From NCBI GenBank assembly GCA_937974195.1, contig CALJIC010000166.1, forward strand, positions 1 to 11,652: a stretch of 11,652 nt of DNA, read 5' to 3'. Positions 1-3,833 of the stretch are shown here, piece by piece (positions within the stretch are counted from its first letter, which is position 1; each line of letters begins with the position of its first letter). This DNA is from an uncultured Roseiflexaceae bacterium. Lineage in GTDB: Bacteria > Chloroflexota > Chloroflexia > Chloroflexales > Roseiflexaceae. Under the pieces are notes generated by a model that was given only the letters and a program-made list of their open reading frames with translations, was not told where the DNA came from and searched no databases. The translations under genes and the position numbers were made by a program.

Positions 1-195
1 TTGCGGGTCCAGGGCCGCAGGCCCTGGCGCGGGTGGTGCAGGGCGGAGCGCCTGCCCAAGCGTCTGCGGGACACGCCCGGGTGCAGGACGGACCACCGCA
101 TAAGTCCTGTCAGCAACACGAGCTCCCGCCCGCGAGGGCGGCCCGCCGAATCCCCACAGATGCTCGCAGCGTTATCAAGTATAAGGGGGTGCCAT
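1..195. other. Hairpin-rich non-coding region at the window edge
   Basis: I see no convincing gene here; the open frame running into the small protein has no family resemblance before position 196. The stretch holds three inverted repeats: a perfect 8-bp stem at 9-16/20-27 with loop GCA, a bulged stem at 38-45/49-55, and a 6-bp stem at 126-131/136-141 closed by a GCGA (GNRA-type) tetraloop. The first two follow the same GCGGGT lead-in at 3 and 29, so they look like two degenerate copies of one hairpin unit. They could terminate a gene beyond the window edge or be copies of a dispersed repeat. I see no convincing -35/-10 pair for the gene at 196. Confidence 0.5.
3..55 (+). repeat. Two tandem degenerate hairpin units
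   Basis: Unit A starts with GCGGGT at 3 and contains the perfect palindrome CCAGGGCC-GCA-GGCCCTGG (9-27). Unit B starts with GCGGGT at 29 and contains GCAGGGCG-GAG-CGCCTGC (38-55), which pairs with one bulged G. The 26-bp spacing and shared lead-in suggest duplication of one unit. A 15-nt relative of unit A's core (14 of 15 identical) sits at 3772-3786. Chance similarity in GC-rich DNA remains possible. Confidence 0.4.
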
Positions 196-360
196 ATGTC
201 CTACCTACTCGTGTGTCTGCTGTGCGCGTGTTTGGCCGGGTGCATCTACTACTACAAGGGGCACCACCCGCTATGGGTGGCGATCGCCAGCGGCATCGGG
301 CTGCTCCTCGGCCCGCTCGGCCTGCTGCTGGCCGTGGCGACGGCCCAGCGGCTCGACTAG
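196..360 (+). CDS. Small hydrophobic membrane protein (54 aa)
   Basis: This 54-residue protein starts at ATG 196, chosen because AGGGGG (183-188) lies 7 nt upstream as a good Shine-Dalgarno site. It has two hydrophobic segments, about residues 3-19 and 29-50, separated by a short polar loop (YYYKGHHP). The second segment carries a GLLLGPLGLLLA pattern, recalling tiny membrane proteins with a W-x-G-LLGPLGL hairpin that are common in several phyla and have no assigned function. The first segment ends in LAGC (residues 13-16), which fits a lipobox, but there is no basic n-region, so a lipoprotein is less likely than a two-helix membrane hairpin. The gene converges on the membrane protein at 412-852 across a strong hairpin. 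Function unknown. Confidence 0.72.
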   Translation: MSYLLVCLLCACLAGCIYYYKGHHPLWVAIASGIGLLLGPLGLLLAVATAQRLD

Positions 361-377
361 CCCGGCCGCCTCTTCCT

Positions 378-410
378 GCCGGCTGCCGTGCGCGCCCTGC
401 GGCAGCCGGC
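378..410. terminator. Perfect 11-bp hairpin between convergent genes
   Basis: The arms GCCGGCTGCCG (378-388) and CGGCAGCCGGC (400-410) are exact reverse complements around an 11-nt loop. The hairpin fills the 51-nt gap between two convergent stop codons (360 on plus, 412 on minus), the expected place for a bidirectional terminator. Neither side has a T-run, so it is not a canonical intrinsic terminator. It may act by stem stability alone, or by protecting 3' ends. Confidence 0.55.
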
Positions 411-411
411 T

Positions 412-852
412 CTACGCGCCGCGCCGCCGGGCGCGCATCGCCGCGGTGCCGAGGCTCAGCAGCGCCGAGACAACGACGCCCATCACGATGATGGCGAGCG
501 TCAGCAGCAGCGCCTGCCGCTCCTCCCCCGGCGCCACGGGCATGCGCAGCGCCGAGACGATGGCGAAGACGATGCCCTGGGCCAGGCCCAGCAGCGCCCC
601 GGCCAGCGCCGCCTCCACCAGCCTTCGATGCGACGGGCTGCGCGAGCGCTCGGCGCAGAAGTTGCCCGTCCAGCAGGCCATCAGCCACGCCATGGGCGTG
701 ACGCAAACGACGCCGGGGTTGCCGGCGAGGGTGACGCCCGCCACGGCCGCACACCAGGCAATGAGCGGCGCAAGAACCGCCCGCGCCGTCGTCCTGATGT
801 CGAGCCCGCCGGCCATCGTATGCGCATCTGCGCCGCCCTGCCCATCTCCCAT
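412..852 (-). CDS. Four-helix integral membrane protein, unknown function
   Basis: The product is 146 residues from ATG 852, preceded by a near-perfect Shine-Dalgarno site (AGGAGG, 8 nt upstream), which rules out the longer in-frame extensions. Hydrophobic segments lie at about residues 25-43, 46-63, 81-101 and 113-135, with a short N-terminal tail, a basic loop (RSRSPSHRR, 69-77) and a basic C-terminus (RARRR), favouring cytoplasmic termini. The second segment is cysteine- and tryptophan-rich (CVTPMAWLMACWTGNFC). I recognise no family. It starts 52 nt after the threonine synthase stop on the same strand, so it is probably the last gene of the kinase-thrC cluster. No catalytic motif is visible. 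Confidence 0.75.
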   Translation of the reverse strand: MGDGQGGADAHTMAGGLDIRTTARAVLAPLIAWCAAVAGVTLAGNPGVVCVTPMAWLMACWTGNFCAERSRSPSHRRLVEAALAGALLGLAQGIVFAIVSALRMPVAPGEERQALLLTLAIIVMGVVVSALLSLGTAAMRARRRGA

Positions 853-904
853 GCCCACTTCCTCCTGCAGCGCCCTGCTCGAACGGCGGCGGGCCTGAGG
901 CCGC

Positions 905-2089
905 TCAGGCGCCTGCGCGCGGCCACAGATGCGCGTACTTGACCCCCGATCCGGTGTTGAAGAGCACGACCGTCTCATCGGGCCGGATCCAGCCCTCCGC
1001 CAGCAGGCGCTCCTGGGCCGCAAGGCACGCGCCCCCTTCGGGCGCGGCGAAGATGCCCGTCAGCGCGCCGAGCCGCCTCGTCGCCGCGAGCATCTCGTCG
1101 TCGCTCACCGCGAGCGCCGTGCCGCCGCTGGCCCGCAGCGCGCGGAGGATGAGGAAGTCGCCGACCGCCACGGGCACGCGGAGCCCATCGGCGATCGTCG
1201 CCGCGCCCTCCCAGAGCTCGGCGTGCTCGGCGCCGGCCGCGAAGGCGCGCACGATCGGCGCGCACCCCTCGGCCTGCACGCTGACCATGCGCGGCCGCTC
1301 CGGGCCGATCAGCCCGAGCGCCTGCAGCTCGTCGAACGCCTTCCACATGCCGACGAGCCCCGTGCCGCCGCCGGTCGGGTAGATGATCACGTCCGGCAGC
1401 CGCCAGCCGAGCTGCTCGGCCAGCTCGTAGCCCATCGTCTTCTTGCCCTCGACGCGGTAGGGCTCGCGGAGCGTGCTCATGTCGAACCAGCCGTGCTGCG
1501 CGGCGCCCTCGCGCACCCTGGCGCCACAGTCGTTGATCAGGCCGTTCACCAGCGTCACCTGCGCGCCGAGGGCGGCGCACTCGGCCTGGAAGCTGTGCGG
1601 CACGTCGGCGGGCATGAAGACGTGCGCCGCAAGCCCCGCCGCCGCGGCGTAGGCCGCCATCGCCCCCGCTGCGTTCCCAGCGCTCGGCACGGCGACAGAG
1701 CGGGCGCCGAGCTCGCGGGCGCGGCTGACCGCCACCGCCATGCCGCGCGCCTTGAAGCTGCCCGTCGGGTTGAGCGACTCGTCCTTGACGAAGGTCGCCG
1801 GGCAGCCGATCGCTGCGCCGAGGCGCGTCGCCGGGATCAGCGGCGTCCAGCCCTCGCCGAGGTCGATCGCCGCCGCCGGGTCGCGCACCGGCAGCATCTC
1901 GGCGTAGCGCCAGAGGCTCGCCGGCCGCTCGCGCAGCGCCTCCGGGGTGAGGGTGGCGGCGGCGCGCGCAGTGTCGTAGTGCGCAAGGAGCGGCCGGGAG
2001 CAGCACGGCGAGAGGTTCATCAGCCGGTCGGCGTCGTAGCTGGCGCTGCACATGCCGCACGCCAGGTGGGTCAGGGTCGAGCGAGGCAT
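905..2089 (-). CDS. thrC: Threonine synthase, PLP-dependent
   Basis: Threonine synthase converts O-phospho-L-homoserine to L-threonine and phosphate in the cytoplasm, the last step of threonine synthesis. The protein is 394 residues from ATG 2089, normal for this family. An N-terminal zinc-ribbon-like segment (C11, C14, C29, C30) is followed by a type II PLP-fold domain. The likely PLP lysine is K113 in SFKARG, preceded by KDESLNPTG. SAGNAAG starts near 136, the phosphate-binding loop TGGGTG lies near 239-244, and NTGSG (378-382) is near the C-terminus. Two upstream in-frame starts (2101 ATG, 2116 GTG) are possible; 2089 is preferred because relatives begin just before the ribbon, although its ribosome site (GTGAAG) is weak. 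It lies 54 nt downstream of the P-loop kinase gene and probably shares its promoter. Related fold II enzymes such as cysteate synthase cannot be fully excluded. Confidence 0.9.
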   Translation of the reverse strand: MPRSTLTHLACGMCSASYDADRLMNLSPCCSRPLLAHYDTARAAATLTPEALRERPASLWRYAEMLPVRDPAAAIDLGEGWTPLIPATRLGAAIGCPATFVKDESLNPTGSFKARGMAVAVSRARELGARSVAVPSAGNAAGAMAAYAAAAGLAAHVFMPADVPHSFQAECAALGAQVTLVNGLINDCGARVREGAAQHGWFDMSTLREPYRVEGKKTMGYELAEQLGWRLPDVIIYPTGGGTGLVGMWKAFDELQALGLIGPERPRMVSVQAEGCAPIVRAFAAGAEHAELWEGAATIADGLRVPVAVGDFLILRALRASGGTALAVSDDEMLAATRRLGALTGIFAAPEGGACLAAQERLLAEGWIRPDETVVLFNTGSGVKYAHLWPRAGA

Positions 2090-2143
2090 AGCTTCACACA
2101 TTGGCACGAAGAGCACACCGGGCGAGACGAACGCCTGCGGCCG

Positions 2144-2614
2144 TCAGCGGCCGCCGCCCTCGACGAGGCGCAGTATCGCTTCCACCACCTGATCGAGCGG
2201 CGCGCTGCTGTCGATCTCGAGCGTGGCGCTGCGCCGCAGGAGCGGCTCAACGGTTTCGAGGTAGCCCAGCGTCTCGGCGAGCTCCTCCGGGCGCTTGCCG
2301 TAGGGGTTGTTCGTCCGGGTCGTCAGGCGCTCGACGAGCACCGCGGCCGGCGCGCTGAGCAGGACGATCTCGTCGAGCTGAGGGTAGAATTTGACCTGGT
2401 TGGTCGCGCAGCCGCTGATGAAGCGCGCCGGACCCTCCTCCTGCGACAGGAAGGCCTGCGCCCGGTCCTCGCGCCAGACCCAGTCGCCGTCCGGCGTGTA
2501 CTCCGAGCAGCCGGGCTCGTCCATATCGAGCGCGGGGTAGCCCCGCGCGGCAAGCTCGAGGATCACCGTCGACTTGCCCGTCCCGGACATGCCGGTGATA
2601 AGAATGCGCTTCAC
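2144..2614 (-). CDS. P-loop nucleoside-triphosphate kinase-like protein (AAA/shikimate-kinase-like)
   Basis: This 156-residue cytoplasmic protein starts at GTG 2614, with AGGGG 8 nt upstream. The N-terminal strand leads into a Walker A motif, GMSGTGKST (residues 8-16). It is followed by LDMDEPG (29-35), whose acidic residues sit where small-molecule kinases hold substrate or magnesium, then WVWRED (45-50), FISGC (65-69) and a lid-like TRTNNPYGK (99-107). The size and motif order match a conserved group usually annotated only as AAA family ATPase or shikimate-kinase-like; the true substrate is not known to me. It is the first gene after a strong promoter and precedes thrC by 54 nt, which hints at, but does not prove, a link to homoserine/threonine metabolism. 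A homoserine kinase role is not supported by sequence, as that family has a different fold (GHMP). Confidence 0.8.
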   Translation of the reverse strand: MKRILITGMSGTGKSTVILELAARGYPALDMDEPGCSEYTPDGDWVWREDRAQAFLSQEEGPARFISGCATNQVKFYPQLDEIVLLSAPAAVLVERLTTRTNNPYGKRPEELAETLGYLETVEPLLRRSATLEIDSSAPLDQVVEAILRLVEGGGR

Positions 2615-2661
2615 TGTGTGCGCCCCTTCACTTCCGCAGGATGCGGCCGCCGCCGCGCCTC

Positions 2662-2690
2662 TTTATAGCATGCGTCCTCTCGATCGGCAA
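2662..2690 (-). promoter_or_regulatory. Sigma-70-type promoter of the kinase-thrC cluster
   Basis: Read on the minus strand, TTGCCG (2690-2685) and TATAAA (2667-2662) are separated by exactly 17 nt. Transcription would start near 2655, giving a leader of about 40 nt to the GTG at 2614. The AT-rich -10 stands out in very GC-rich surroundings. Confidence 0.72.
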
Positions 2691-2692
2691 TT

Positions 2693-2720
2693 CCGGCGGA
2701 TCGCCGGCGCCTCACCGGCG
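2693..2720. promoter_or_regulatory. CCGGCG/CGCCGG palindrome abutting the -35 element
   Basis: CCGGCG (2693-2698), GAT, CGCCGG (2702-2707) form a perfect 15-bp palindrome starting 2 bp upstream of the -35 box of the kinase-thrC promoter. A third arm, CCGGCG, lies at 2715-2720. The position suits an activator or repressor site, but such palindromes also arise by chance in GC-rich DNA, and the third arm could instead belong to RNA structure behind the upstream terminator. Confidence 0.3.
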
Positions 2721-2730
2721 GTGGCGAACA

Positions 2731-2777
2731 TAAAACGGCGGGGCTGAGGGCGGCCGTTCGCCTCCCCAGCCCCACCG
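2731..2777 (-). terminator. Intrinsic terminator of the methyltransferase gene
   Basis: On the minus strand an imperfect hairpin pairs GGGGCTG (2773-2767) with CAGCCCC (2746-2740). Further pairs lie outside (2775-2777 with 2736-2738) and inside. It is followed directly by GTTTTATG, giving the T-run TTTT at 2735-2732. It starts 28 nt past the stop codon of the methyltransferase and lies upstream of the next promoter, so it insulates the kinase-thrC cluster. Confidence 0.65.
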
Positions 2778-2804
2778 CTGCCCCTGCGCCGCGGAAGCGC
2801 CCCC

Positions 2805-3629
2805 TCAGCGCCGGGTTGCGACCACCTCGAGGTACTCGCCCGGCACCGCCAGCGTCTCGTCCCCGCCCTGGTTGAAGCGCACCAGGAGCTCGGTCAGGTC
2901 AGCGGCCAGACCGGCCTGGCCGGCGTGGTCGAGGGCCGCGAAGGCCTTCAGCAGCGGCCCGTAGTAGGTGCGGAACACCTGCAGCCAGTGCTCGGGCGAG
3001 TGGTAGCGGAACACGAAGAAGCGCCGGGTGATCGTCAGCTGCGAGATGCCGTCGCCGAACAGCTCGCGCAGGCGGCCCTCGGTGCCCCACAGCGCCGGCG
3101 GGCTGACGCCGGGGGCCGGCGGGATGTACTTGCCGATCGTCCGGAAGACCTGGCCGATGAAGCCCTCCGGGGTCCAGTTCGCCAGGCCGATCCTTCCGCC
3201 GCTGCGGCAGACGCGCAGCAGCTCGTGCGCCGCCTGCTCCTGGTCGGGCGTGAACATCACGCCGAACACCGAGAGCACCACATCGAACGAGCCGTCGGCG
3301 AACGGCAGCTGCTCGGCGTCGGCCTCTTGGAAGGACACCGGCAGCCGCTCGGCGGCCGCCCTGGCCCGCCCGCGGTCGAGCAGCGCCGCGACGTAGTCGG
3401 TCGAGGTCACGTTCGCCCAGCGGCGCGCGGCGGCGAGGGTGGCGTTGCCGTTGCCGGCCGCCACGTCCAGCACGCGCTCGCCGGGGCGCAGGTCGACGGC
3501 CTCGCACAGCAGCTCGCCGGTGATCGAGAGGGTCGTGCCGACCACGGCGTAGTCGCCGGACGACCAGGCCGCGTGCTGGCGCTGCTTCACCGCGGTCAGA
3601 TCGATCGGAGCAGAGATTGCGTTTGTCAC
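2805..3629 (-). CDS. Class I SAM-dependent methyltransferase
   Basis: This is a cytoplasmic 274-residue Rossmann-fold methyltransferase of the Methyltransf_11/25 type. Motif I is VLDVAAGNGN (residues 53-62), the acidic residue at the end of strand 2 is D78 (TSTD), the next motif is ADAEQLPFADGSFDVVLS (103-120), and LLRVCRSGGRIGLANW (137-152) is the motif after it. The C-terminal half has the family pattern (FIGQ..., ALWGTE..., FRYHSPEHW, FRTYYGP). I place the start at GTG 3629 because relatives begin with a similar short N-terminus (TNAISAPIDL). AAGG lies about 12 nt upstream, a loose fit, and a TTG at 3665 would add 12 mostly charged residues. The substrate is unknown; relatives are annotated only generically. 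It is divergent from the BTAD regulator and ends at its own terminator. Confidence 0.85.
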   Translation of the reverse strand: MTNAISAPIDLTAVKQRQHAAWSSGDYAVVGTTLSITGELLCEAVDLRPGERVLDVAAGNGNATLAAARRWANVTSTDYVAALLDRGRARAAAERLPVSFQEADAEQLPFADGSFDVVLSVFGVMFTPDQEQAAHELLRVCRSGGRIGLANWTPEGFIGQVFRTIGKYIPPAPGVSPPALWGTEGRLRELFGDGISQLTITRRFFVFRYHSPEHWLQVFRTYYGPLLKAFAALDHAGQAGLAADLTELLVRFNQGGDETLAVPGEYLEVVATRR

Positions 3630-3690
3630 GAAGGTTTTTTTCCTTTCTTTCAGCTCCGCCTTCAAATCTCACCGCAAAGATAGGGCGGTA

Positions 3691-3708
3691 GTCTCAAGAA
3701 AGTCTGAA
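3691..3708 (+). promoter_or_regulatory. Heptamer direct repeat with 11-bp period (SARP-like operator)
   Basis: GTCTCAA (3691-3697) and GTCTGAA (3702-3708) are separated by GAAA, an 11-bp period that places them on one face of the helix. The second copy ends 10 bp before the TATAGT box. SARP/BTAD-type regulators are known to bind heptameric direct repeats with 11-bp period just upstream of the -10 box, in place of a good -35. The gene downstream encodes just such a DNA-binding domain, so autoregulation is a reasonable inference. Confidence 0.45.
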
Positions 3709-3715
3709 AAGGGCG

Positions 3716-3724
3716 TGCTATAGT
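3716..3724 (+). promoter_or_regulatory. Extended -10 promoter of the BTAD regulator
   Basis: TGCTATAGT (3716-3724) is an extended -10 element: TGn plus five of six matches to TATAAT. No good -35 lies 16-18 bp upstream (AAGAAA-like), which fits an activator-dependent promoter. Transcription would start near 3731, giving a structured leader of about 103 nt. Confidence 0.5.
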
Positions 3725-3746
3725 CACGCAACCGACGTGGTTGCCT

Positions 3747-3824
3747 CCGCTCCGCGGCACGGAGAAGCTTGCAGGGCCACAGGCCCGCCACACCTTCCCG
3801 AAAGGAAGGCGGCGCGACGCGCCG
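3747..3824 (+). promoter_or_regulatory. Leader with serial hairpins before the regulator start
   Basis: Four short inverted repeats follow each other in the predicted leader: CCGC-TCC-GCGG (3747-3757), GGGCC-ACA-GGCCC (3774-3786), CCTTCC-CGAAA-GGAAGG (3793-3809) and CGGCG-CGACG-CGCCG (3810-3824). The last abuts and shares one base with the GGAG ribosome site (3824-3827), so its folding could limit translation. Control by this leader is an inference. Confidence 0.4.
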
Positions 3825-3833
3825 GAGCGTGCT

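Noticed and set aside
196..243. Lipoprotein signal peptide in the 54-aa protein
   Set aside because: LAGC fits a lipobox, but there is no positively charged n-region and the remainder is mainly another membrane helix, so I prefer a two-helix protein.
929..2668. Long open frame on the plus strand opposite threonine synthase and the kinase
   Set aside because: It is antisense to two well-recognised proteins, is composed mostly of Arg, Ala, Gly and His, has no family pattern, and is expected from high GC, which removes stop codons.
3677..3697. Methyltransferase promoter TTGAGA/TATCTT on the minus strand
   Set aside because: The boxes are only 9 bp apart, far short of the usual 16-18 bp, and no better pair was found.
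3741..3833. N-terminal extension of the regulator from TTG 3741
   Set aside because: The added residues cover the hairpin-rich leader and resemble no BTAD N-terminus; ATG 3834 has GGAG at 6 nt and starts exactly at the family's usual beginning.
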